Source: Flavisolibacter longurius
GTDB lineage: Bacteria; Bacteroidota; Bacteroidia; Chitinophagales; Chitinophagaceae
Assembly (NCBI GenBank): GCA_013327885.1
Contig: JABUMY010000013.1
Location: 62,001-126,000 of the forward strand
Direction: 5' to 3'
Length of the DNA stretch: 64,000 bases
Positions 17,699 to 25,889 of this stretch are shown piece by piece (position 1 is the first letter of the stretch; each line of letters begins with the position of its first letter). A model generated the notes under the pieces. It saw nothing but the letters and a program-made list of their open reading frames with translations, did no database searches and was not told the origin of the DNA. Position numbers and translations under genes: made by a program.

Positions 17699-17719
17699 AA
17701 TTGGGGGAAAACTGGGGAA
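17699..17719 (+). repeat. Right copy of 21-bp island-end repeat
   Basis: It matches 1435-1455 with a single mismatch and in the same orientation. It lies 87 bases before the att core. In a circular form of the island the two copies would flank the core, as integrase arm sites do. Confidence 0.55.
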
Positions 17720-17806
17720 CGAGTAATCACGGTAGTCTTCCCATTGTCTTACGGAACTCGCTCTGGTATTGTTTCTCGGGGGGATTGGCCCGCTCAAATC
17801 AACGGT

Positions 17807-17851
17807 GGTTTGGGACCAGGGGGTCGCAGGTTCGAATCCTGTCTTCCCGAC
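17807..17851 (+). repeat. attR: 45-bp copy of the tRNA-Pro 3' end
   Basis: It is identical to 1321-1365. No 5' half of a tRNA precedes it, so this is the displaced 3' fragment of the original tRNA gene and marks the right end of the island. Confidence 0.93.
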
Positions 17852-17857
17852 TTGATG

Positions 17858-17888
17858 AAACTCGCTCTTGTAGCGGGTTTCTTCTTTT
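17858..17888 (+). terminator. Terminator, originally of tRNA-Pro
   Basis: AAACTCGCT (17858-17866) pairs with AGCGGGTTT (17872-17880) across a 5-base loop and leads into CTTCTTTT. It lies directly after the displaced tRNA end, so it was most likely the tRNA terminator before the island came in. Confidence 0.7.
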
Positions 17889-17918
17889 AACGATGTTCCA
17901 CCCGGTTGTTAAAAAATA

Positions 17919-17956
17919 TTGTTTCCCCACAAATATCGGTTTTGTTTCCCCACAAA
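17919..17956 (+). repeat. Two 15-bp direct repeats just outside attR
   Basis: TTGTTTCCCCACAAA occurs at 17919-17933 and 17942-17956. On the other strand the motif contains GTGGGGAAAC, similar in style to the G-rich end repeats of the island. It could be an arm site of an older or second element. Confidence 0.4.
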
Positions 17957-18052
17957 AGCTGGAGCGAGTAATGTATTCTGTTCTCGAAGCGACTCCAAGG
18001 CCCCATGCAGAATGCCATATTTCAGGTTGGTAGTGTAAATTAGAGCCTGCTT

Positions 18053-18391
18053 ATGCATCGGATCATCTTTATACTTCTATTCTTTGTAAGCCTGTCCTCT
18101 CAGGCCCAGTCTGTGTATAAAACACCCAGCGGAAAGAAGTACCATCTTGGGGCTTGTAAAATGGTAAAGAACGTTTCAGAAAAACTTTCCGTTCAGGAAG
18201 CCGCTGAGAAAGGTCTTGACCCATGTAAAATCTGTAAGCCAACATCTTTGTCAATAACACAAAACATAATCAACAAAGCCAAGGGAGAGAATAAGACCGT
18301 ACAATGCCAAGGTCTTACCAAAAGCGGTTCTCGATGCAGACACATGACCAGTATTGCGGACGGGTACTGTTTCCAACATCGTCCAAAATAG
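18053..18391 (+). CDS. Small secreted cysteine-rich protein (DUF5763-like)
   Basis: The 112-aa product has a clear signal peptide (MHRIIFILLFFVSLSSQAQS). The mature part has two Cys clusters: YHLGACKMVKN...DPCKICKP and CQGLTKSGSRCRHMT...GYCFQH. The latter is the Cys3-His pattern of the DUF5763 group found in secreted Bacteroidota proteins, which suggests a small metal site. No function is known. It is the first chromosomal gene right of the island. Confidence 0.85.
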   Translation: MHRIIFILLFFVSLSSQAQSVYKTPSGKKYHLGACKMVKNVSEKLSVQEAAEKGLDPCKICKPTSLSITQNIINKAKGENKTVQCQGLTKSGSRCRHMTSIADGYCFQHRPK

Positions 18392-18472
18392 CCATCACCA
18401 TAGGGGAAGTCATGTCGGCTCCAGCCTTTCATCAAGACCTATCTCCAGATAAGTTACATGGCTCTACGTCCA

Positions 18473-18658
18473 CTATTTCATTTTAGATCCGGCGATTAGG
18501 TAGAAAACGGGCTGACCTTTGAGGGCGATAATGGAGAGTTGATGCTTGAAAAGCAAAAGCCTTTTTTGTGCCTGAAGGTAATCACCATCTTTTGTCCTTC
18601 TTGAATTAATCGTCACCTTGTCCAGCACTTTATCATCAACGGATAATATAAGCTGCAT
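18473..18658 (-). CDS. Small hypothetical protein, 61 aa
   Basis: Not recognised. It shares length and pattern with the 61-aa protein at 25521: an N-terminal VDxK(L/V) strand pair, a central basic-hydrophobic helix with a (Y/H) after Lys, and a C-terminal P(T/V)F.L strand. That resemblance supports both as genuine. It may be ancestral to a family of small regulators but no known domain fits. Confidence 0.5.
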   Translation of the reverse strand: MQLILSVDDKVLDKVTINSRRTKDGDYLQAQKRLLLFKHQLSIIALKGQPVFYLIAGSKMK

Positions 18659-18864
18659 ACCGGGGATTTTCAGTAAGGTACTTATTGTTGAGCTTCGGGG
18701 GCGTTAAAAACTGATTAGAAGACAAGGAAATCATAAGCCATCCTATCCAGGATATCGTTTTGCACCCATAGACGATGCCAACAGAACCGCTTCATCAGGC
18801 ATTTCTGTAAAGATGGAGCCTGTAATCTATGCTCATGTCATAGCCACAGTAAAAAGTGCTGTTG

Positions 18865-19638
18865 TCAGGACGCTTTTTTGGTGGGCTTCAGGGACGCTTT
18901 CAGCTTCGCCATAAGGTCTTCGGTCTGTGTAGTATGCACCACTTTCATTGGTTTGAAGGCCTTTGTTTTTCCTTTGGCTTTTGCCTCGATCACCTTTAGG
19001 AGCTTGGCTGAATACTCGTCTTTGAACTGCTCCGGTTTAAAGGGCTTGGTGAGCTGTGAGATGAGGGAAGTAGCCATTTTGATCTCGTCTGGTTTCACAC
19101 TCAGCGATGGCATCCTTAGCCCGTCCACACTCCGGATCTCTTCTGCAAAGCGCAGGCGGTGCAAGACAATCGCTTCTTCGGATGACTTTAGCAAACAGAC
19201 CCATTCCCGGTTATGAAACACAAATAGTCCCATGGCACCTTTTTTTTCTTTTTTCAGGGCTTCCCGAAGCAGCACATACGCTCGGTCACCCCCTTTTTCC
19301 GGTGCCAGGTAATAGGGCTTTTCGTAGTAAAGGGCATCGATTTCTTTTTCTTCCACAAACTGCACAATCTCGATGTGGTCTTTTTTGGTGGGAATGGCCT
19401 TTTCAAAATCTTCCTCTGAAACAGTAACAAAGTCACCACCTAAATCATAGGCCTTTACAATGTCGCCCGCTTTTACTTCTTTGCCGGTGGCTTCACTTAC
19501 TTTTTTATACCGGATACGGCCTTTTGACGCTTTGTCCAGGGAGACAAAGGTTAGGTTGCTTTCCTCCGTTGCGCTATAGAGTCCTACCGGGATATTTACC
19601 AGTCCAAATCCAATTGATCCTTTCCACAATGCACGCAT
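18865..19638 (-). CDS. ku: Ku protein, non-homologous end joining
   Basis: Ku binds broken DNA ends as a ring dimer and recruits LigD. The 257-aa form starting MRALWKGSIGFGLVNIPVGLYSA (start 19638) matches the usual bacterial Ku N terminus. The frame continues 46 codons upstream to 19776, but that part has no Ku character. The core beta-barrel region is complete, followed by a Lys-rich C-terminal tail (KAKGKTKAFKP...) that helps DNA binding. It lies downstream of a small CxxC protein and ligD on the same strand, so the three form an end-joining set. Confidence 0.95.
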   Translation of the reverse strand: MRALWKGSIGFGLVNIPVGLYSATEESNLTFVSLDKASKGRIRYKKVSEATGKEVKAGDIVKAYDLGGDFVTVSEEDFEKAIPTKKDHIEIVQFVEEKEIDALYYEKPYYLAPEKGGDRAYVLLREALKKEKKGAMGLFVFHNREWVCLLKSSEEAIVLHRLRFAEEIRSVDGLRMPSLSVKPDEIKMATSLISQLTKPFKPEQFKDEYSAKLLKVIEAKAKGKTKAFKPMKVVHTTQTEDLMAKLKASLKPTKKAS

Positions 19639-19780
19639 AGTTTTCGTTTTACGGTTTACTGACAATGGTTTCCTATAACCTTTTAAAGAACATAAACGGG
19701 GTAGGGCGAACCTGCCCTCGTTAAACATACGGGAACGAATAGATTCCCGGTTCTGCATCATTCCAACGGTGTTCACCTTG

Positions 19781-20032
19781 CTACGCTGAAGGGGAAAGAC
19801 TTTTTCGTTCCCGGAGCCGAAGTGTTACCATCCGGCCTTTTATGCGGCTATATACTTCGGAATGTTTTCCCTTTTTTGTGGTGTGTGTAAAGGTGACGTC
19901 TACATCTTCTGAGATAAAGTGCTGGTGCCTGAAAACAGCCGCCAGGTCACGCATGTCAAACCAATTTTCACAATCCGGGCAAAGCAGGTAATGTTCCTTT
20001 TCACTTTCCTTTATTTGTTCCTCACGAATCAT
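19781..20032 (-). CDS. Small CxxC protein between ligD and ku
   Basis: The 83-aa product has one CPDC pair near residue 18, followed by ENWFDMRDLAAVFRHQHF and a basic C-terminal half. It may bind zinc with nearby His residues. It is on the ligD-ku strand, 83 bases after ligD and about 140 before the ku start, so it may be co-expressed. No family recognised. Confidence 0.65.
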   Translation of the reverse strand: MIREEQIKESEKEHYLLCPDCENWFDMRDLAAVFRHQHFISEDVDVTFTHTTKKGKHSEVYSRIKGRMVTLRLRERKSLSPSA

Positions 20033-20115
20033 AATCCCTGTTATCCAATCGCTGTTCCCGATTCCTGATTTTTAGCCCTGATCTACACACCAGTTTTGCA
20101 CATTCTTTCGCACAC

Positions 20116-22209
20116 TTACAAAAGTGCAGAGAGCTTCCTAAGTACATCGTTCAATTCGATCCCTTTGCCCAAAACACCTGTAAACAAATCGCCTTCCCGC
20201 TTGAGCCGGGCAGCCATCGTTGCCATTGTGAACTGCTTTATGCGGAGCCCTTTTTTTACCTCCTCCCAATGCAGGGGTGCAGAAACTGTAGCGTCAGGAC
20301 GTGGACGCACAGAATACGGCGCACAGATCGTCTGTATGGGCCGGTTCTGCAAGAAGTCCAGGTATGTTTTATCCTTTCGCTTTTGCGGGCTACGTTCCAG
20401 GCTTGTTGTCTTGGGTAGTTCTGCGTGTACAAGTGTTACCAGGAGCTCAGCCAGTTGCCGGGATTGTTCGTACCCATACTTTGCACCCAGCGGGATGTAA
20501 ATGTGCAGCCCTGTCGAACCGGATGTCTTTGGATAGGAGGGAATGCCCAGGCTCTGTAGCAGAGTCCTGATCACCAGTGCGGTCTCTATCACCTTTTCAA
20601 AAGAAATGTCACCTGGGTCCAGGTCAATCACGCACCAGTCGGGATGATGCGGCGTCTGTACCCTGGAGTGCCAGGGGTTCATCTCGATGCAGCCAAGATT
20701 GGCCATGTAAAGCAGCGAAGCTTCACCTGTGCAAACCAAGAAATCTTTTTCTTCTCCATCACTGCTGCTGCGCTCAAACGTGGAGAGCCAAGCCTCTACT
20801 TTTCCTTTCATGTTCTTCTGGTAAAAGCTCTTGCCGTCAATGCCGTTGGGAAAGCGGTTCAGTGACTGCGGCCTTCCCAGCATGTACGGCAGCATGTAAC
20901 CGGAGACCTGGTGGTAATAATTGAGCAGGTCGCCCTTGGAGATGCGGTTCTTTGGCCAATACAGCTTACCAAGGTTTGTTAAGTGAAGTGCTTTTCCTTC
21001 CACATCGACAGAAAGCGTTGACGCCTTTCCGGTTATGATCTTTTCAGTAGCAAGGTAATTCGAGGGAAGGGGAGGGTCATGGCTGTCTTCCGCATTATAC
21101 TGGGCCACACTTTTATCTGGACGTAAACCAAGGAACACCGGGTGCCGCATCAGCCCATCCCGGGTCATCTCTGTAAAATTTACTTCGCAGAGCAGCGAGG
21201 GGCGAACCCATTGCACGGCTGCGGGTATTTTTGGTTTTGTTGGAAAAGGGCAATCCCTTGTTAACAACGGCGTCATTTTGCGTAGCAGGTCAGCCTGCAG
21301 TTTGGTTGAAAATCCAGAGCCTGCCTGGCCGATATAGGTAAAGCCGTTTTCCGTTGGAATGCCCAACACAAGGGAGGAGAAAAGCCGGTCTGTATCCTTG
21401 TTTTTTGCATAGCCGCAGATGACAGCTTCCTGCCTCTTTTCTGCTTTGATCTTATACCAGCTGCGGGATCGTTTGCCCTCCTCATAAGGGGCGTCTTTTT
21501 GCTTGGCGATGATCCCTTCAAGACCATTTTCTTTGGCCACTTTGAAAAAGTCTTTTCCATAAGCATCAATGCTGTCACTGAACCGGATGGCACCGCTGTC
21601 AGGGATGACCCTGCGCAGGACATCTCTACGAATATGCAGGGGTTCTTTGCGAAGATCAATACCCGCTATCCAAAGAAGGTCAAACGCAAAAAACAAGAGC
21701 TCACCCTGGGGTGCATCCTGCCAGGCCTGCAAGGCCCCAAAGTCAGCTTTTCCTTCCGGAGAGAGAATCACGATTTCACCGTCTACAACTGCATTGACAG
21801 GCCACCTGCGGATTTCCTCTGCCAGCTCGGGGAATTTGTGACAAAACGAAAGGTTGTTGCGGGACCGCAGGTCCACCTTTCCGTTCTCCCGGTAAGCCAG
21901 GGCACGGTAGCCATCCCATTTGATTTCAAACTGCCAGGCTTCATCGTTGAAGGGTTCTGCAATTGAGGAAGCCAGCATTGGCTTTAACCGATGCGGCATC
22001 ACCGTCTTTTTTTTATGCTGGAACTCCCGTTTGAGCCGTTCCAGAATCCAGGCATAATCCTTTTCCCGGTTTAAGTCCACAATAATGTCCTGTGAACTTG
22101 TAGCGGAGGTGCCTGCCTCTTTTTGCAACAGGTGACGCTGCATCCTGTTTTGCTTCGAAGAAGACAAGGAATCCTGGGGTGCTGGTTTGTTCCGTTTTCT
22201 TAGTGGCAT
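20116..22209 (-). CDS. ligD: LigD: ATP-dependent DNA ligase with primase-polymerase domain
   Basis: LigD seals Ku-bound double-strand breaks and fills gaps. An N-terminal basic, low-complexity segment of about 70 residues leads into the ligase domain, with the AMP-accepting Lys in EIKWDGYRALA and the later DGEIV motif. The OB fold follows (KNKDTDRLFSSLVLGI). The C-terminal 290 residues are the LigD polymerase (FPNGIDGKSFYQKN, DLDPGD). The phosphoesterase domain found in many LigD proteins is missing, so end processing must come from elsewhere. The frame can start at 22284; 22209 (MPLRKRNKPA) is preferred because the extra 25 residues look unconserved. Confidence 0.94.
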   Translation of the reverse strand: MPLRKRNKPAPQDSLSSSKQNRMQRHLLQKEAGTSATSSQDIIVDLNREKDYAWILERLKREFQHKKKTVMPHRLKPMLASSIAEPFNDEAWQFEIKWDGYRALAYRENGKVDLRSRNNLSFCHKFPELAEEIRRWPVNAVVDGEIVILSPEGKADFGALQAWQDAPQGELLFFAFDLLWIAGIDLRKEPLHIRRDVLRRVIPDSGAIRFSDSIDAYGKDFFKVAKENGLEGIIAKQKDAPYEEGKRSRSWYKIKAEKRQEAVICGYAKNKDTDRLFSSLVLGIPTENGFTYIGQAGSGFSTKLQADLLRKMTPLLTRDCPFPTKPKIPAAVQWVRPSLLCEVNFTEMTRDGLMRHPVFLGLRPDKSVAQYNAEDSHDPPLPSNYLATEKIITGKASTLSVDVEGKALHLTNLGKLYWPKNRISKGDLLNYYHQVSGYMLPYMLGRPQSLNRFPNGIDGKSFYQKNMKGKVEAWLSTFERSSSDGEEKDFLVCTGEASLLYMANLGCIEMNPWHSRVQTPHHPDWCVIDLDPGDISFEKVIETALVIRTLLQSLGIPSYPKTSGSTGLHIYIPLGAKYGYEQSRQLAELLVTLVHAELPKTTSLERSPQKRKDKTYLDFLQNRPIQTICAPYSVRPRPDATVSAPLHWEEVKKGLRIKQFTMATMAARLKREGDLFTGVLGKGIELNDVLRKLSALL

Positions 22210-22538
22210 ACCATGGAAGGGGTCAATTCTATGCCATGGATGAGTATTAGAATAAGGCAGGGTGTGTAAAGCCTTTGTGGTCAAGGGAAAGGCGGGTTAC
22301 CCACTTTTTTTCAACCGCAAACTAACAGGTAGAACACCTCTTTGTGCATAACAATGTTAGTAGGCTAACGGTCAAGGACATTTGCATGAAGGATTTTTTT
22401 CATTTCCCGTTTTGTGGAAGCATCAACTTTTATGGAGCGGCGGTAATGAAAGATGAGACCTGTTCCGACATCATGAAAGACAACTGCTAAAACCAAGATA
22501 TTCAGCCGCTAAAACTTTTGAAATCATCATATGTCGCA

Positions 22539-23327
22539 TCATTTGCAAGTAAGCGACACCTGGTATGCGTGAAAGACTTGTTGCCAATAGAGGTCTAAGT
22601 ATTTGTTGTGTTTTGTGCTAAGGGCATCAAATGGCAGTACCATGTCAGCCTTTGTTCCACTTAGATTTTGTTTTTGGATGGAATATCTTGCTGGAATTTT
22701 CTTCAAGTTGGCGGCTGCAGCATTCTGCGCACTTGGAATGTCCTTAGGATCAACAAACAGGCTATTTAGTGTTTGAATACCATCGGTGAAAATGAGAAGG
22801 TATTTTTGTCTTGCTGCTTCGGTGTTTTTGGAAACAATCTCCAAGGCTCCAATGATGTCAGTAGCACCTTTCGTAATCTGACTGTTACCTACCTGTATAC
22901 CTTGCTTAAACTCAGTAAAGGCTTTTGCCTTCTGCTGTATAACTGATTTGTTGTAGCTGTCCTTATACTGTTTTTTCTGAAGTGTATTAGCACCAGGAGG
23001 ATACTTAAATGGTGGTAAAACAAAGCTGTGATAAGCACTCGCCCCACCAGTGTTACCATGCAAATAGAAAAGAGATACCCTGTCACCTCCGGATTTTGCC
23101 ATATTGATCGCCTGCGTAAACGACTTTGTAGCTTTATCGATGATGGATGGCTCCTGAAAAGTAACACTCTCAGATTTATCGATGAAAATATAAATATCCA
23201 TAGGGGCAGCACTGACACCAGATGATAAACCGCTATTTGATGCTACTTGATCTTGTGTGTTCCCATTTCCACAAGAAGAGAATAGTAGAAGAAAAACAAA
23301 AAGAGATAGAAGAAAGGTTGTTCTCAT
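22539..23327 (-). CDS. Lipoprotein with von Willebrand factor A domain
   Basis: The 262-aa product has a lipoprotein signal with lipobox LFSSC (Cys19). A VWA domain follows, with the metal-site motif DKSES (D50-x-S52-x-S54), a GATD segment and FTDG. It should sit in the envelope and bind a partner through a divalent metal. It is 3 bases downstream of the coiled-coil gene at 23331, so the two are co-transcribed. This pair replaces the end of a kaiC-like gene, pointing to insertion by recombination. Partner and role are unknown. Confidence 0.85.
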   Translation of the reverse strand: MRTTFLLSLFVFLLLFSSCGNGNTQDQVASNSGLSSGVSAAPMDIYIFIDKSESVTFQEPSIIDKATKSFTQAINMAKSGGDRVSLFYLHGNTGGASAYHSFVLPPFKYPPGANTLQKKQYKDSYNKSVIQQKAKAFTEFKQGIQVGNSQITKGATDIIGALEIVSKNTEAARQKYLLIFTDGIQTLNSLFVDPKDIPSAQNAAAANLKKIPARYSIQKQNLSGTKADMVLPFDALSTKHNKYLDLYWQQVFHAYQVSLTCK

Positions 23328-23330
23328 CGC

Positions 23331-23894
23331 TTAGTCAAAGTTGTAATATTCAATGTTGATGTCATTATCGCTGTTCCACTTCTTTTTGAAGTTGTGTGAA
23401 ATCATGCGCCGCAGGGCTACAAAAGGACGTGTGCGTTTACCAATAGGGCCTTCTTGGCGCACCGCCTTTCCTGATAAAATAGTAGGTTCACCTGTCTTCT
23501 CAATTGATGCATTGGCACTATAAACATTGTCAAAAAGCCAATCCTGCGGAACCTTGCCAATGAGCTTTTGGCCCCGTTCATAGCCGGAGAGGTAGAGGGC
23601 ATTGGACTTTGCAATATTTTTCACCATTTCGCCGTGCTGATAAATTTGGATAAGTGACCGCTTTTCCTGTATGACTTCTTCTACGTTCAGTGACTTTTCG
23701 ACTTCATTTATCTGTACATCAAGAGCCTGTATTTGCAGCACTATTTCAGCTTTCTTGCTTTCAATAGTTGCAATCTCTTCTAATATTTGATGCTCTTTTC
23801 TGTGCCAATTCCGACGACGAAAACGGTTCCAGATATTGCGAAAATTCTGATGGAAAATAGGAATCGCTATCCCAAGACTTTGTCTTTTAACCAT
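23331..23894 (-). CDS. Coiled-coil protein paired with the VWA lipoprotein
   Basis: The 187-aa product has a strongly basic start (NIWNRFRRRNWHRKEHQ), a coiled coil of about 50 residues (EEIATIESKKAEIVLQIQALDVQINEVEKSL) and a C-terminal region with RPFVALRRMISHNFKKKW. No known family. It overlaps the end of the truncated kaiC-like gene by 28 bases. The first codons lie in former kaiC sequence, so its true N terminus may have been lost or replaced at the junction. Confidence 0.7.
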   Translation of the reverse strand: MVKRQSLGIAIPIFHQNFRNIWNRFRRRNWHRKEHQILEEIATIESKKAEIVLQIQALDVQINEVEKSLNVEEVIQEKRSLIQIYQHGEMVKNIAKSNALYLSGYERGQKLIGKVPQDWLFDNVYSANASIEKTGEPTILSGKAVRQEGPIGKRTRPFVALRRMISHNFKKKWNSDNDINIEYYNFD

Positions 23895-24391
23895 CCAAAC
23901 AAGCGTCGTAGTTCGGCTCTTAATATTGCCTGGTTGTCAAGACCTGAAAAAAGATTTTCAATGGTATCCAGCACCACCCGCTTGGCGCCTATGCTGTCGA
24001 TGGCATATCCAAGACGAATAAACAAGCCGTCCAAATCGTATTCACCGGTTTCCTCAATTTCACTTTTCTCAATTTCGACGTGGTCTATTTTTACCAGGCC
24101 GCCCCGTTGAAGTTTTGCTAAGTCGAAGCCGAGAGACGCAACATTCATTTCCAGTTCTTCTGCTTTTTCTTCAAAAGCCATAAACACGCCGGGTTCGCCA
24201 AAATACATTGCACCCCTAACGATAAATTCTGTTGCCATCAATGTTTTTCCGCTGCCTGCGGCCCCGCAAATTAAAGTAGGTCTTCCTTTCGGCAAGCCGC
24301 CTCGGGTGATTTCGTCAAGGCCACGAATTCCTGATGCTGTTTTAGGTAATGTCGTCAGCAGGGGGGATTTGCTTTTTAATTTTTGAGGCAT
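23867..24391 (-). CDS. KaiC-like RecA-fold ATPase, C-terminally truncated
   Basis: KaiC-type proteins have one or two RecA/DnaB-like ATPase domains and usually work with histidine kinases. Here only the first 174 residues remain. Walker A GAAGSGKT (43-50) and the Walker B-like RVVLDTIENLF are present. The sequence then stops at LRRLFGWLKDK-VLG, just where family members continue with the rest of domain 1 and all of domain 2. About two thirds of a usual KaiC is missing. The break coincides with the start of the unrelated coiled-coil/VWA pair, so it is probably a disrupted gene. Confidence 0.85.
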   Translation of the reverse strand: MPQKLKSKSPLLTTLPKTASGIRGLDEITRGGLPKGRPTLICGAAGSGKTLMATEFIVRGAMYFGEPGVFMAFEEKAEELEMNVASLGFDLAKLQRGGLVKIDHVEIEKSEIEETGEYDLDGLFIRLGYAIDSIGAKRVVLDTIENLFSGLDNQAILRAELRRLFGWLKDKVLG

Positions 24392-24606
24392 ATTGGTGAA
24401 GGGTGTTAAGTAGAAACATTGAATATACTCTTTTCTGCACGAAAGCGGTCGGATTCATCATTGTAATGAGGACAAACGAATTGTTCTTTTCAGATAATGG
24501 TTAAAATCCAGTTTTGGGGTAGTCTGGATTTGGTACAAAGTATATTGATTATACCAGATCTCTATCCAGCAGGACGTAAACGCAAAGCTTCCAAAACAAT
24601 ATTCTC

Positions 24607-24900
24607 TTAAAAAGCGTCAATTTTTTGCACAAACCGGTGTAGGTAGTCTTTTGTAAATTCGTTCAACTCATGGCCTGTAGCCGCATGCAGCCCCGTTTTT
24701 TTCATCAGTTCCTGGGCATACATTTCCAACTCGTGCTTCAGCTCATTGGCATAATCCTTTTTCAATTGTTGAAACCGAAACTCTTCTTCTTCACGGTTTA
24801 CGTTTTCTGTAGCGGTACGTAATGCTTTTTCAAGGGAAAAAAACAATTCGTTTGCCCGGTGATGAAATTCATTGTAAATACTGGCATTCTCGCTGCTCAT
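24607..24900 (-). CDS. Helical hypothetical protein, 97 aa
   Basis: The product is almost wholly helical and charged (SLEKALRTATENVNREEEEFRFQQLKKDYANELKHELEMYAQELMKK), with no signal or membrane helix, so it probably forms a coiled coil. It lies 28 bases downstream of the RRM gene on the same strand and is likely co-transcribed with it. No family recognised. Confidence 0.75.
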   Translation of the reverse strand: MSSENASIYNEFHHRANELFFSLEKALRTATENVNREEEEFRFQQLKKDYANELKHELEMYAQELMKKTGLHAATGHELNEFTKDYLHRFVQKIDAF

Positions 24901-24928
24901 AGCGCTTGATTTGTATTTAGAAGGAGGA

Positions 24929-25228
24929 CTAATTTTTGTTGAAGCCGATCGGGTGGAAATGGCTATTGCCTTCTGTAATGGTAGCTCCCGAAGGCTTCTT
25001 TTCTTCTACATAAATCGTGAATGTTTCAAGCGCTAACCCATTAAGATGAGTGATGGCATTTTGTGCTGCCTTGTCGTTCTCCAGTTCTACATATCCAAAA
25101 CCTTTGGACCCGCCGGAAATAATATCCCTGACTACCTGTGCTGTTTTCACTTCTCCAAAAGGCATGAACAATTGTTTCAGTTCAAGGTCTCCAACAGCAT
25201 CGTGTAAATTAAAGATGTAAAGAATCAT
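24929..25228 (-). CDS. RRM-type RNA-binding protein
   Basis: The 99-aa product is a single RNA recognition motif. RNP2 is LYIFNL (residues 3-8) and RNP1 is SKGFGYVEL (about 41-49), with the aromatic residues that stack on RNA. Small single-RRM proteins of this kind are common in Bacteroidota and cyanobacteria, where several respond to cold or stress. It is the first gene of a short minus-strand unit with the 97-aa helical protein. Confidence 0.94.
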   Translation of the reverse strand: MILYIFNLHDAVGDLELKQLFMPFGEVKTAQVVRDIISGGSKGFGYVELENDKAAQNAITHLNGLALETFTIYVEEKKPSGATITEGNSHFHPIGFNKN

Positions 25229-25520
25229 GATTGATCAATTTGGGTCAATTCAACTGATAATGTTTCGTAGCAGCTTTGCGGGAGTTAGCTAATCGTCAGC
25301 GAAGTTTGGGAAGCAATTGATCAAAAGATAGGCTATTGCAAGCGAATTCAAGATTCTATTTTCACTCCTCCGCGAAAACGCAATCTTCATCTTACCCAGC
25401 TTTCTTCAAAAACCTAGTCTCATACTTCAAACATAGCCAGGGGCCTAGCGACAGTATCTATTCAAATTACGTGGCACCATTTAGGCACGTATAGATAGCA
25501 GAAGAAAAAATGTAGATGAA

Positions 25521-25706
25521 ATGATGCTAAAGATGATGGTAGATGGAAAGCTAATCAGTCTGACAGAAGTTGACCCGCACCGCATCAAGGGTGCAATGGA
25601 CCTTCATAACCTGCGGGAAGCGTTGCGGCAAAAATATAAATCAGTTTTGTCAGGCAGCGCAAAAGCGCCAACGTTTCTGCTGGAAGTACCCGCCAGCAAT
25701 GGATAA
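25521..25706 (+). CDS. Small hypothetical protein, 61 aa, similar to the one at 18473
   Basis: The product has the same length and layout as the 61-aa protein on the minus strand at 18473: a strand with VDGKL, R-x-K in the middle, a helix LREALRQKYKSVL, and PTFLLEV near the end. It is flanked by about 290 and 180 noncoding bases. Start at ATGATG (25521/25524). Confidence 0.5.
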   Translation: MMLKMMVDGKLISLTEVDPHRIKGAMDLHNLREALRQKYKSVLSGSAKAPTFLLEVPASNG

Positions 25707-25889
25707 AGCAGTGTGTTATTGAGTTTGCGGTTCAACAGTGGACGTGTTTGTTTAGCAGCAGAAATAACAACATTAACAGTTGGCCGGTTATGGGGCATGG
25801 TTCTTGGCTAGTATAAGTTCTCTATCCTTTTGGCAATTCCCTCTTTCCCTTTTGCCAACGCACAGCATTCTCACTTTTAAACTACTAAA

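Larger units (their letters stand above)
1321..17851. mobile_element. Genomic island integrated in tRNA-Pro, carrying a type I restriction-modification system
   Basis: About 16.5 kb lies between two exact 45-bp copies of the tRNA-Pro 3' end. A tyrosine integrase reads inward from the left end, which is the classic layout of a tRNA-targeted island. Cargo in order: integrase, unknown 199-aa protein, secreted type B sorting-domain protein, hsdM, unknown gene, hsdS, hsdR, XRE regulator, two unknown genes, RecA-fold pseudo-ATPase, small unknown, RadC-like protein, unknown membrane protein. No relaxase, conjugation or replication gene is visible, so it is probably mobilised in trans or is a satellite-like or defence element. 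Confidence 0.9.

Noticed and set aside
17662-18033. A 123-codon frame crossing the right att site
   Set aside because: It runs through the tRNA fragment and its terminator and has no protein-like pattern, so it is a chance frame.
19639-19776. 46-codon N-terminal extension of Ku
   Set aside because: The extension lacks Ku sequence features, and MRALWKGSI is the standard Ku start.
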